Assembly (NCBI RefSeq): GCF_004335005.1
Contig: NZ_RQRT01000031.1
Span: forward strand, 1-47,177
DNA from: Paracoccus nototheniae
Lineage (GTDB): Bacteria; Pseudomonadota; Alphaproteobacteria; Rhodobacterales; Rhodobacteraceae
DNA: 47,177 nt
Direction of reading: 5' to 3'
Position numbers and translations under genes: made by a program. The notes below the pieces were generated by a model. That model saw only the letters and a list, made by a program, of their open reading frames with translations, searched no databases and was not told the DNA's origin. Below are positions 16,089-24,754 of the stretch, piece after piece; positions within the stretch are counted from its first letter, which is position 1, and every line of letters begins with the position of its first letter.

Positions 16089-16108
16089 ATCACGGAAAGG
16101 CAGCCCGC

Positions 16109-17296
16109 ATGAGCGTTTCATCCGACAAGACCCTGCACCCGCGCACGCAGGCCGTGCATCACGGCACCCGCCGCAGCCAGTATGGCGAGATGGCCGAGGC
16201 GATTTTCCTGACCCAAGGGTTCGTCTATGACAGCGCCGCGCAGGCCGAGGCGCGGTTTCAGGGCACCGGCCCCGACGAATTCATCTATGCCCGCTATGGC
16301 AACCCGACCAGCCGCATGTTCGAAGACCGCATCGCCGCGCTGGAAGGGACCGAGGATGCCTTTGCCACCGCCAGCGGCATGGCCGCCGTCAATGGGGCGA
16401 TGTTCGCGATGTGCAAGCCCGGCGATCATGTCGTGGCGGCCCGCGCGCTGTTCGGATCGTGCCTTTATGTGCTGGACCTGCTGGCGCGTTTCGGCGTCCG
16501 GGTCAGCTATGTCGACGGGACCGATCTTGACCAATGGGCCGCGGCGATCACGCCCGGCACCCGGGCGGTGTTCTTTGAAAGCGTGTCGAACCCGACGCTG
16601 GAGGTGATCGACCTGCGCGCCGTGGCGGATCTGGCCCATGCGGCGGGGGCCACCGTGGTCGTCGACAATGTCTTTGCCACTCCGGTCTTTTCCAAGGCGG
16701 TGGAACAGGGCGCCGATGTCGTCGTCTATTCCGCGACCAAGCATATCGATGGCGGCGGCCGCGCTTTGGCAGGCGTCATCTGCGGCACCAAGCAGTTCGT
16801 GCGCGAGGTGGCCGAGCCTTACCTGAAACATACCGGCGGCGCGATCAGCCCGTTTCACGCCTGGATCATGCTGAATGGTCTGACCACGATGGAGCTGCGG
16901 GTCCGCGCGCAGGCCGAGGCGGCGGCGCAGATCGCAGCGGCCCTGCAGGGCCATCCGGGCCTGAGCCGCGTCATCTATCCCGGCCTGTCTGATCATCCCC
17001 AGCACGCGCTGGCGATGGCGCAGATGGGCTCGGGCGGGACGATGATCGCGCTGGACGTGGCGGGCGGCAAGGAGGCGGCCTTTGCGGTGCTGGACCGCCT
17101 GCGGATCATCGCCATCTCGAACAATCTGGGTGATGCGAAATCCATCGCGGTCCATCCCGCCACCACCACCCATTCGCGCCTGACGGACGAGGATCGCGCG
17201 CATCTGGGCATCACGCCGGGGCTGTTGCGCCTGTCCGTGGGGCTGGAGGATGTGCGCGATCTGACCGCCGATCTGATGGCGGCGCTGCAGGGCTGA
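16109..17296 (+). CDS. metZ: O-succinylhomoserine sulfhydrylase
   Basis: A 395-residue pyridoxal-phosphate enzyme of the Cys/Met metabolism family that makes homocysteine from O-succinylhomoserine and sulfide. Visible motifs are YARYGNPTSRMFEDRIAALE near the start, the cofactor ring-stacking region, VVDNVFATP, and the lysine loop YSATKHIDGGGRALAG with its Schiff-base Lys. The C-terminal substrate region includes NNLGDAKSI and HPATTTHSRL. I chose the ATG at 16109; longer starts add unrelated residues. It links the sulfide made by the operon at 418-4421 to methionine. A hairpin lies between it and folE2. Confidence 0.95.
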   Translation: MSVSSDKTLHPRTQAVHHGTRRSQYGEMAEAIFLTQGFVYDSAAQAEARFQGTGPDEFIYARYGNPTSRMFEDRIAALEGTEDAFATASGMAAVNGAMFAMCKPGDHVVAARALFGSCLYVLDLLARFGVRVSYVDGTDLDQWAAAITPGTRAVFFESVSNPTLEVIDLRAVADLAHAAGATVVVDNVFATPVFSKAVEQGADVVVYSATKHIDGGGRALAGVICGTKQFVREVAEPYLKHTGGAISPFHAWIMLNGLTTMELRVRAQAEAAAQIAAALQGHPGLSRVIYPGLSDHPQHALAMAQMGSGGTMIALDVAGGKEAAFAVLDRLRIIAISNNLGDAKSIAVHPATTTHSRLTDEDRAHLGITPGLLRLSVGLEDVRDLTADLMAALQG

Positions 17297-17321
17297 GGGC
17301 CCGACGGGTCGCAAGGACTGT

Positions 17322-17359
17322 CGCGGTGGGCTGACAAAGCCCACCGCGCATCCTATATC
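17322..17359 (+). promoter_or_regulatory. Candidate folE2 promoter overlapped by an 11-bp inverted repeat
   Basis: CTGACA (17331-17336), a 17-base spacer and TATATC (17354-17359) make a good housekeeping promoter 27 bases before the folE2 start. A perfect 11-bp inverted repeat (17322-17332 with 17338-17348, 5-base loop) covers the -35 box. It may be the metZ terminator, an operator, or both. Confidence 0.5.
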
Positions 17360-17385
17360 AGCCCTGCCCGAGCCCCGGAGGCCCC

Positions 17386-18348
<963 letters not shown>

Positions 18349-18371
18349 AGAACGGATTGCGTCCCGCGCGC

Positions 18372-18446
18372 GGGGGGCCAGCCCCCCGCACCCCCCGCCG
18401 GAAGGGGCTGCGCGCCCCTCCCGGACCCGCCCGGCGGGATATTTCC
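18372..18446. repeat. Dispersed hairpin-plus-core repeat, degenerate copy D
   Basis: After folE2 there are two GC hairpins: GGGGGG-CCAG-CCCCCC (18372-18387), the exact reverse complement of the one in copies B2 and C, and AGGGGC/GCCCCT (18403-18419). These are followed by GGGATATTTC (18436-18445), the start of the repeat core, after which similarity ends. It may also end the folE2 transcript. Confidence 0.55.
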
Positions 18447-18522
18447 GGACCGTCGCAGAGGGCGGGAACGGAGAGAGAACGGTGGGCTTTCCCTGCGGGC
18501 CGGGTGGGGGTAGGATGCGCGC

Positions 18523-20889
18523 ATGGACCTGACCGACGACCCTGATCGCCCGACCTTTGTGCCGCTGTCGCAGCGTGCTGTTGCGGCCCGCCCCGCGCCC
18601 TATCTGGAGGGGCTGAATGCGGCGCAGCGTGCCGCCGTCGAGGTGCTGGACGGGCCGGTGCTGATGCTGGCGGGCGCCGGGACCGGCAAGACGCGTGCGC
18701 TGACCACGCGGATCGCGCATCTGCTGATGCTGGGCCGGGCGCGGCCGGGGCAGGTGCTGGCGGTGACCTTTACCAACAAGGCGGCACGCGAGATGAAGAA
18801 CCGGATCGCCCGGCTGCTGGGCGAGACGGTCGAGGGGATGCCTTGGCTGGGCACGTTCCATTCGATCAGCGTCAAGATCCTGCGCCGCCATGCCGAGCTG
18901 ATCGGGCGCGAGGGGCTGCATCTGAAGCCCAGCTTTACCATTCTGGATACGGACGATCAGATCCGGCTGCTGAAGCAGCTGATCCAAGCCGCCAATATCG
19001 ACGAGAAACGCTGGCCGGCGCGACAGCTGGCGCATCTGATCGATGGCTGGAAGAACCGCTGTCTGAGCCCCGGCAAGCTGCCGCAGGGCGAGGGGGAGGC
19101 CTTTGACGGGCAGGGGGGGCGTCTCTATGCCGCCTATCAGGACCGGCTGCTGACCCTGAATGCGGTCGATTTCGGCGATTTGCTGATGCATTGCGTGATC
19201 CTGTTTCAGGCGCATCCCGATGTGTTGCGGCAATGGCAGGACCGGTTCCGTTACATTCTGGTGGACGAGTATCAGGACACGAACGTCGCGCAATACATGT
19301 GGCTGCGGCTGCTGGCGCAGGCGCATCGCAACATCTGCTGCGTGGGCGATGACGATCAGTCGATCTATGGCTGGCGCGGCGCCGAGGTGGGCAACATCCT
19401 GCGCTTCGAGAAGGATTTTCCGGGCGCCGAGGTGATCCGGCTGGAGCAGAATTACCGGTCCACCCCGCAGATTTTGGGGGCGGCCTCGGGTTTGATCGCG
19501 GCCAATCAGGGACGCTTGGGCAAGACGCTATGGACCGATGCCGAACCCGGAGAGCCGGTGCGTCTGATCGGGCATTGGGACAGCGAGGCCGAGGCCCGCT
19601 GGATCGGCGAAGAGATCGAGGCGTTCCAGGGCGGGCATCGCGCCGCCTTGGGTCGGGTCGGGTTGAACGACATCGCCATTCTGGTCCGCGCCAGCCACCA
19701 GATGCGCGCCTTCGAGGACCGGTTCATGACCATCGGCCTGCCGTATCGGGTGATCGGCGGGCCGCGGTTCTATGAACGGCAGGAAATTCGCGACGCGATG
19801 GCCTATTTCCGGCTGGTCGTGTCCCCCGACGACGATCTGGCCTTCGAGCGGATCGTGAACACCCCCAAGCGCGGCCTTGGCGACAAGGCGTTGCAGACCA
19901 TCCAGCATGCGGCGCGGCAGAACGGCGTCAACCTGTTGGAGGGCGCGCGGATCGTGGTCGAGGACAAGCAGCTGGGCGGCAAGGGTCTGGCCCATCTGCG
20001 CGATTTCGTGGGGCTGATCGGGCGTTCGCACATGGCGGTGCGCGATGGCGCGTCCCATGTCGAGCTGGCCGAACGGGTTCTGGACAATTCGGGCTATACC
20101 GCCATGTGGCAGAACGACAAGGCGCCAGACGCGCCGGGGCGGCTGGATAACCTCAAGGAACTGGTCAAGGCGCTGGAGGAATTCGAGAACCTGCAGGGCT
20201 TTCTGGAACATGTCTCGCTGGTCATGGACCGCGACAATGGCGACGATGGCGAACAGGTCAGCATCATGACCCTGCACGGCGCCAAGGGGTTGGAATTTCC
20301 GGTGGTCTTTCTGCCGGGATGGGAAGACGGGTTGTTCCCGAACCAGCGCGCCATGGATGAACAGGGCACCCGCGGGCTGGAGGAGGAGCGGCGGCTGGCC
20401 TATGTCGGCATCACCCGGGCCGAGCGTCTGGCGACGATCACATTCGCGGGCAACCGGCGTCTGTACGGGCAATGGCAAAGCGCGCTGCCATCCCGCTTCA
20501 TCGACGAGTTGCCCGAGGAACATGTCGAGGTGCTGACCCCGCCGGGCCTTTACGGCGGCGGATACGGGGCGGCGATGGCCCATGCGGGCAGCACCCAGAT
20601 GAGCGAGCGCGTGGCCAAGGCCGATGTCTATAACTCGCCCGGCTGGAAGCGGATGCAGGACCGCGCGGCGGAACGGCGCGGGCCCGCGCATCGGACGCCC
20701 GTGACGATCGACGCCAAGCCCGCATCGCGGTTCGCGGTGGGCGACAAGGTCAGCCACGCCAAGTTCGGGGATGGCGAGGTGATCGGCATTTCCGAAGATA
20801 CGCTGACGGTGCAGTTCGGGACGGCCTTCAAGAACATCAAGGCCGCCTATGTTCAGCCCGCAGGCGGGGGCGACGACGTTCCCTTCTGA
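18523..20889 (+). CDS. uvrD: ATP-dependent DNA helicase UvrD/PcrA
   Basis: A 788-residue superfamily 1A 3'-5' helicase acting in nucleotide excision and mismatch repair. The motifs appear in order: Walker A GAGTGKT (51-57), TFTNKAAREM, GTFHSI, the DEYQDTN Walker B, GDDDQSIYGWRGA, LEQNYRST, MTLHGAKGLEF and VGITRAE. The C-terminus has the Tudor-like domain (FAVGDKVSHAKFGDGEV) used for RNA polymerase contact in UvrD/PcrA. The first 30 residues are a loosely conserved extension. The ATG is at 18523. Its end overlaps that of the convergent EcsC-like gene by 37 bases. Confidence 0.95.
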   Translation: MDLTDDPDRPTFVPLSQRAVAARPAPYLEGLNAAQRAAVEVLDGPVLMLAGAGTGKTRALTTRIAHLLMLGRARPGQVLAVTFTNKAAREMKNRIARLLGETVEGMPWLGTFHSISVKILRRHAELIGREGLHLKPSFTILDTDDQIRLLKQLIQAANIDEKRWPARQLAHLIDGWKNRCLSPGKLPQGEGEAFDGQGGRLYAAYQDRLLTLNAVDFGDLLMHCVILFQAHPDVLRQWQDRFRYILVDEYQDTNVAQYMWLRLLAQAHRNICCVGDDDQSIYGWRGAEVGNILRFEKDFPGAEVIRLEQNYRSTPQILGAASGLIAANQGRLGKTLWTDAEPGEPVRLIGHWDSEAEARWIGEEIEAFQGGHRAALGRVGLNDIAILVRASHQMRAFEDRFMTIGLPYRVIGGPRFYERQEIRDAMAYFRLVVSPDDDLAFERIVNTPKRGLGDKALQTIQHAARQNGVNLLEGARIVVEDKQLGGKGLAHLRDFVGLIGRSHMAVRDGASHVELAERVLDNSGYTAMWQNDKAPDAPGRLDNLKELVKALEEFENLQGFLEHVSLVMDRDNGDDGEQVSIMTLHGAKGLEFPVVFLPGWEDGLFPNQRAMDEQGTRGLEEERRLAYVGITRAERLATITFAGNRRLYGQWQSALPSRFIDELPEEHVEVLTPPGLYGGGYGAAMAHAGSTQMSERVAKADVYNSPGWKRMQDRAAERRGPAHRTPVTIDAKPASRFAVGDKVSHAKFGDGEVIGISEDTLTVQFGTAFKNIKAAYVQPAGGGDDVPF

Positions 20890-21692
20890 TCGGGCTTCTG
20901 AGGGGCGCGGCGCAGGCGCGCCGACAGGCCCCTCGGGGCGGCCCGGACGCGGGTCAGGGCGGCGGCATATTCGGCGTCGATGTCCAGATCAGGATGATCC
21001 TGGGCCATGCGCAGCAGGCGGAAATGGATCTGCGCCACGCCTTCGTAATAATCGACAAAGGCATAGTTGATCGCCGCCCCGGTCACCGCGCCCAGCACCG
21101 GCACCGCCTGCGCGCCCAGCTTGGTCGTCAGCCGCGCCGCGAATTCCGCCGCGAACCGAGAGATCAGCGACGAAACGGTCTGCCCGTTCGTCAGCAGGCG
21201 GTTGGCCAGAAAGGATTTGGCGGCGGCATCGCCCGCCTCTCCGGGTTCGCCCGACTGGAAGACCGCAAGGCATTCCAGCCGCACCATCGGATCGGTCGTA
21301 TCAAACCCGTGCTGGCGCGCGACTTTCTGAATGGAGTTGAAGATGACGGTGGTCGAGGCGACCAGATCGGGCACGATCCCCGCCAGCCCGAACCAGCCCC
21401 CCGCCGCCCCGCTGAGAACCGCCGCCGCGCGGTTGGCGATCAGCGGAGCCTGACGGACGACATTGATCCCGTCGCTGCGCCCCGACAGGTCGTAAAGCTG
21501 GCGAAAGGCGCTTTCCAGCACCTTTTCCAGCGCCACGGGCGACAGACCCAGCAGGGTGGTCGTGGCGCCCTCGGTCAGCCGGCCCACGGCTTCGACCCCG
21601 CGCATCAGGATGCCCCGGCTGGCAAGCTGGCGGGCGGCGACCAGGTCCAGTTCGGCGATGACGGCGGATCGGGGATCAAGCGGCAGGCTCAT
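20853..21692 (-). CDS. EcsC family protein
   Basis: A 279-residue protein of the EcsC family (named from a Bacillus gene next to an ABC transporter; function unknown). It is Ala-rich and mostly helical, with family features GWFGLAGIVPDLVASTTVI and the Gly/Ala stretch VPVLGAVTGAAINYAFVDYY. These weakly hydrophobic helices may associate with the membrane. The start is the ATG at 21690-21692. It lies downstream of, and in the same direction as, the CDF-like gene with 56 bases between, so they may be co-transcribed. Confidence 0.85.
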   Translation of the reverse strand: MSLPLDPRSAVIAELDLVAARQLASRGILMRGVEAVGRLTEGATTTLLGLSPVALEKVLESAFRQLYDLSGRSDGINVVRQAPLIANRAAAVLSGAAGGWFGLAGIVPDLVASTTVIFNSIQKVARQHGFDTTDPMVRLECLAVFQSGEPGEAGDAAAKSFLANRLLTNGQTVSSLISRFAAEFAARLTTKLGAQAVPVLGAVTGAAINYAFVDYYEGVAQIHFRLLRMAQDHPDLDIDAEYAAALTRVRAAPRGLSARLRRAPQKPDQKGTSSPPPAG

Positions 21693-21748
21693 GGGCTTTG
21701 TCCTTTGCGTCGGGTCACAAAATGATCTGGGGGTGGCGGGGCGGTTCG

Positions 21749-22678
21749 TCAATCGGCCCATTCGGGATCGGTGGTAAAGGCGATGGTCAGCCAGCGATTG
21801 TCGGGATCGCCGCCGATGGCGGCGCCGATCTCGTCCCGGATGGCGTCCCACTCCTCAAGATGCATGGGGGGCCAGCCGGTGGGGACGATGAAATACAGCT
21901 CGATCTGGCGGCCCCGGCCGACGCGGGCCACATAGGCGCGATGGCCCAGAAAGCCGTAGCGGTCGCAGGTATCCATGGCGATGCGGTCGATATCGGCCAG
22001 CATGTCGGGCGGCGTGATCAGCAGGATATCGGCCAGCGCCTGCCGGATCGTCGGGATGGGCAGCGGGATGACCACCAGACAGACCAGCGCCAGCACCGCC
22101 GGATCGACATAGGGCGACAAAGGCTGCAGCGCGGTGCCCTGAATGGCGCTGCCAAAGACAAAGGCCACCAGCAGCGCGCCGGTCAGCGCCGCCGAGATGG
22201 TCCAGCCCTTGACGTCCAGCGCCACGAAACCCGACCCGATCCTGCGATTGGCGCGAGCGTTGTGGATGGCCATGCCCACCGCCACCACCAGCACCACGGC
22301 GGCATAGACCGTGGCCTGCCCGAAATCCAGATGCCGCCCCCCCGCCAGCAGGCTGCCCACCGCGGTGACCAGCGCATAGATCGCGGCGCCCGACAGCAGC
22401 ACACCCGTCAGGCCCAGCACCATCGGCTCCAGATGCCAAAAGCCCATGGTGAAGCGTTGCACCAGCCGGGCCTGACGCCGCTCGGACAGGCGGGCGGTGA
22501 TCAGGGTCGAGACCAGCAGCGCGACCGAGGTCATGGTCGCATCGGTCAGCGAATAGATCCCGTCGAAGATGATCGAGGCCGACCCCGAGGCCACGCCAAA
22601 GCCGATGCCCGTCAGCGCCACGACAAAAGTCATCGCGATGGACAGTTTCAGAACACCCTGTTCGGTCATCTGGGTCAT
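21749..22678 (-). CDS. Cation diffusion facilitator (CDF) family protein, transport site altered
   Basis: A 309-residue membrane protein with six predicted membrane helices (about 12-32, 38-60, 80-105, 118-140, 160-182, 190-215) and a cytoplasmic C-terminal domain (216-309), the layout of CDF metal exporters. In the family, TM2 and TM5 provide four metal ligands. Aligned with E. coli YiiP, D45 becomes Y42, D49 is kept as D46, H153 becomes G158 and D157 becomes S162. Only one of four ligands remains, so ordinary Zn or Mn export is doubtful. The ATG is at 22676-22678. Confidence 0.85.
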   Translation of the reverse strand: MTQMTEQGVLKLSIAMTFVVALTGIGFGVASGSASIIFDGIYSLTDATMTSVALLVSTLITARLSERRQARLVQRFTMGFWHLEPMVLGLTGVLLSGAAIYALVTAVGSLLAGGRHLDFGQATVYAAVVLVVAVGMAIHNARANRRIGSGFVALDVKGWTISAALTGALLVAFVFGSAIQGTALQPLSPYVDPAVLALVCLVVIPLPIPTIRQALADILLITPPDMLADIDRIAMDTCDRYGFLGHRAYVARVGRGRQIELYFIVPTGWPPMHLEEWDAIRDEIGAAIGGDPDNRWLTIAFTTDPEWAD

Positions 22679-22762
22679 GGGCACAGCCTTTCGGGGGCGC
22701 AACGTCGGCGGGGCGGGCCGGGTTTCGCGCAGGCCGGGTATGGCAAGGCTCCCCCCCGCGCG

Positions 22763-22801
22763 CGGTTGCCCCAAACGGTTGCCCCAAACGGTCGCCCCAA
22801 A
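22763..22801. repeat. Three tandem 13-bp iterons upstream of the CDF-like gene
   Basis: CGGTTGCCCCAAA at 22763-22775 and 22776-22788, then CGGTCGCCCCAAA at 22789-22801, perfectly head to tail. They lie 85 bases upstream of the CDF-like start (minus strand) and 150 bases before the divergent operon. A smaller direct repeat CATGTTCCGC follows at 22859-22868 and 22871-22880. They could be regulator sites. Confidence 0.8.
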
Positions 22802-22951
22802 CGCCAGCCATGATCGGGTGGCGCCAAAGGCGCAAGGCCCCATCGCCTCTGTGCAGGTCATGTTCCGCGCCATGTTCCGCCACGCAACATCTGGCCCATC
22901 CCGCAGCGCCCATGCTAACGTCGCGTGACACGCAGGGAGGCGGGACCAAAG

Positions 22952-23230
22952 GTGGCATTGATCCGGCTGTGGCTGTTCCTGTTCGCGCTGCAGGCGGTGT
23001 TCTATCTGCTGCTGCGCGTCTATCTGCGCTCGCAGCAGGTCGAGCGGGTGGAAAACCGGTGGGATGCCCGCCATCCCGATCAGGCCGGGAACAGCGCCGC
23101 CCGGCGTGCGTTCGTGGCCAAGGCGATGACGGGGTTCAACCGCAGCCTGCGGGCGCGTCTGGCGCTGGCCGTCTTCGTGCTGCCGACGCTGGCCGTTCTG
23201 GTCATCGTTATTCTGGTCAACTGGCAATAG
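22952..23230 (+). CDS. Small two-helix membrane protein of unknown function
   Basis: A 92-residue protein starting, in my reading, at the GTG at 22952, eleven bases after GGAGG; a GTG at 22925 would add nine polar residues. Helix 1 covers about 3-22 (LIRLWLFLFALQAVFYLLL) and helix 2 about 70-90 (LALAVFVLPTLAVLVIVIL). Between them is a charged cytoplasmic or periplasmic loop rich in Arg (SQQVERVENRWDARHP). It is 13 bases upstream of the DUF1523 gene and is probably expressed and acting with it. I do not recognise a named family. Confidence 0.75.
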   Translation: MALIRLWLFLFALQAVFYLLLRVYLRSQQVERVENRWDARHPDQAGNSAARRAFVAKAMTGFNRSLRARLALAVFVLPTLAVLVIVILVNWQ

Positions 23231-23243
23231 GAGCTGCCTGTTC

Positions 23244-23810
23244 ATGTATTATGCGCGCGTCGTCATCGGCGTCCTGTTCGGCGTTCTGATCTTTGCCCTG
23301 CTGGATTACACTCTGCCGTCGAAAAGCACGGTGCGGATCAGCAACACCTATAACCGGCTGACCGCGATTCCGCCTTCGGCGGCGGTCTTCTGGGCATCGG
23401 ACAGCACCGGCACGGTGGAAAATGCCCAAGGCCAGCGCGATGTGCGCTTTATCGACGTGGTGCGACCGGGCGGCAGCGTCTTCGTCTATCGCAACGAGGA
23501 TACGGGCTGGGTCTGGCCGCCCTATTTCAAATATGACAGCGCCAATCTGCAGGCCGAGGCGAACAACCTGCAATCGCCCGCCAGCGACCCGATCTGGGTC
23601 AGCGTCACCGGCTATGGCTGGCGGCTGCCGTGGATGTCGACCTATCCCAATGCCATCTCGATCAACACGGTCGCGGGGCCTGACGACCGGCCGCTGAACT
23701 GGGCCGCGATGATCATCTGCGTGGTGCTGCTGGCGCTTCTGGGGCTGGTCTGGCGCATGACCGCGCAGTTCCGGCGGCGCGGGGTGGGTCGGATCGGGGC
23801 CGGGCGATGA
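23244..23810 (+). CDS. DUF1523 family membrane protein
   Basis: A 188-residue protein of the DUF1523 family, frequent in Rhodobacteraceae and without known function. TM1 is at about 5-21. A periplasmic domain of about 130 residues follows, containing RISNTYNRLT, GGSVFVYRNEDTGWVWPPYFK, and SVTGYGWRLPWMSTYPNAI. TM2 is at about 153-172, ending in an Arg-rich cytoplasmic tail. The ATG at 23244 is preceded by AGGAGCTGCC. The last four bases overlap the deoC start, so it is translationally coupled to deoC. Confidence 0.85.
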   Translation: MYYARVVIGVLFGVLIFALLDYTLPSKSTVRISNTYNRLTAIPPSAAVFWASDSTGTVENAQGQRDVRFIDVVRPGGSVFVYRNEDTGWVWPPYFKYDSANLQAEANNLQSPASDPIWVSVTGYGWRLPWMSTYPNAISINTVAGPDDRPLNWAAMIICVVLLALLGLVWRMTAQFRRRGVGRIGAGR

Positions 23811-24745
23811 CCAATTCCGGCACCGATCTGCGCCCCGACTGGTTCGAGGGGATCCGCATCAACACCCCCGCCGTCGAACGCCGGGCGGCGACGCTGCCCA
23901 CACGGCGCAGTCTGAAAAAGGACCATCAGGCCGCCTGGCTGCTGAACGCCGTGCGCTGCATCGACCTGACGACGCTGGCGGGCGATGACACGCCCGACCG
24001 CGTTGCGCGGCTGTGCGCCAAGGCCCGCCAGCCCATCGCAGCGGACCTGCTGGACGCGATGGGCGTTACCGGCCTGACCACCGGGGCGGTCTGCGTCTAT
24101 CCGACCATGGTCGCCCCCGCCAAACGCGCGCTCGGGCATTCCGGCATCCCCGTGGCCAGCGTCGCCACCGGCTTTCCGGCGGGCCTGATGCCCCTTGATC
24201 TGCGGCTGGCCGAGATCCGCTATGCCGTGGATCAGGGCGCGGACGAGATCGACATCGTCATCACCCGCGCCCATGTCCTGCAGGCCAACTGGACCGCCCT
24301 CTATGATGAGCTGCGCGCCATGCGCGAGGCCTGCGGCGCGGCGCGGATGAAGGCCATTCTGGCCACCGGCGATCTGAAATCGCTGGAAAACGTCGCCAAG
24401 GCCAGCCATGTCGCCATGCAGGCGGGCGCCGATTGGATCAAGACATCGACCGGGAAAGAGGGCGTGAATGCGACCCTGGCCGTCAGTCTGGTCATGGTCC
24501 GCACCATCCGCGATCACCATGCCCGCACCGGCCACAAGGTCGGCTTCAAGCCCGCAGGCGGTCTGCGCACCGCCAAGGACGCGATCGCCTGGCAGGTGCT
24601 GATGACCGAGGAGCTGGGCCGCGACTGGCTGTCCCCCGACCTGTTCCGCATCGGCGCCAGCAGCCTTCTGGGCGATATCGAACGTCAGATCAGCCATCAT
24701 GTCACGGGCCGCTATGCCAGCGCCCATCGCCTTGCCCCAGCCTGA
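23807..24745 (+). CDS. deoC: Deoxyribose-phosphate aldolase
   Basis: A 312-residue class I aldolase that splits 2-deoxyribose 5-phosphate into glyceraldehyde 3-phosphate and acetaldehyde. The Schiff-base Lys is K212 in WIKTSTGK, the proton-relay Lys is K248 in GFKPAGG, and the catalytic Asp is D149 in ADEIDIV. It is longer than E. coli DeoC (259 residues) because of an N-terminal extension, as in the animal and alphaproteobacterial branch. It overlaps the DUF1523 gene by four bases (ATGA). The aldehyde dehydrogenase just downstream could oxidise the acetaldehyde. Confidence 0.96.
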   Translation: MTNSGTDLRPDWFEGIRINTPAVERRAATLPTRRSLKKDHQAAWLLNAVRCIDLTTLAGDDTPDRVARLCAKARQPIAADLLDAMGVTGLTTGAVCVYPTMVAPAKRALGHSGIPVASVATGFPAGLMPLDLRLAEIRYAVDQGADEIDIVITRAHVLQANWTALYDELRAMREACGAARMKAILATGDLKSLENVAKASHVAMQAGADWIKTSTGKEGVNATLAVSLVMVRTIRDHHARTGHKVGFKPAGGLRTAKDAIAWQVLMTEELGRDWLSPDLFRIGASSLLGDIERQISHHVTGRYASAHRLAPA

Positions 24746-24754
24746 GGACCGTCA

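Larger units (their letters stand above)
15629..16108 (+). other. 480-base non-coding region between dctD and metZ
   Basis: I see no convincing gene here; the short open frames lack a ribosome binding site and codon bias. The region holds a 10-bp terminator-like hairpin (15668-15699), two tandem 12-13 base repeats (15729-15757), a stretch of lower GC (about 15715-15975), and GC-rich structured sequence with competing hairpins just before metZ (16017-16088). Confidence 0.7.

Noticed and set aside
15900..16108. SAM-II riboswitch before metZ
   Set aside because: I looked for the conserved GUGAUUU and CUAAAG elements and the pseudoknot and could not find them.
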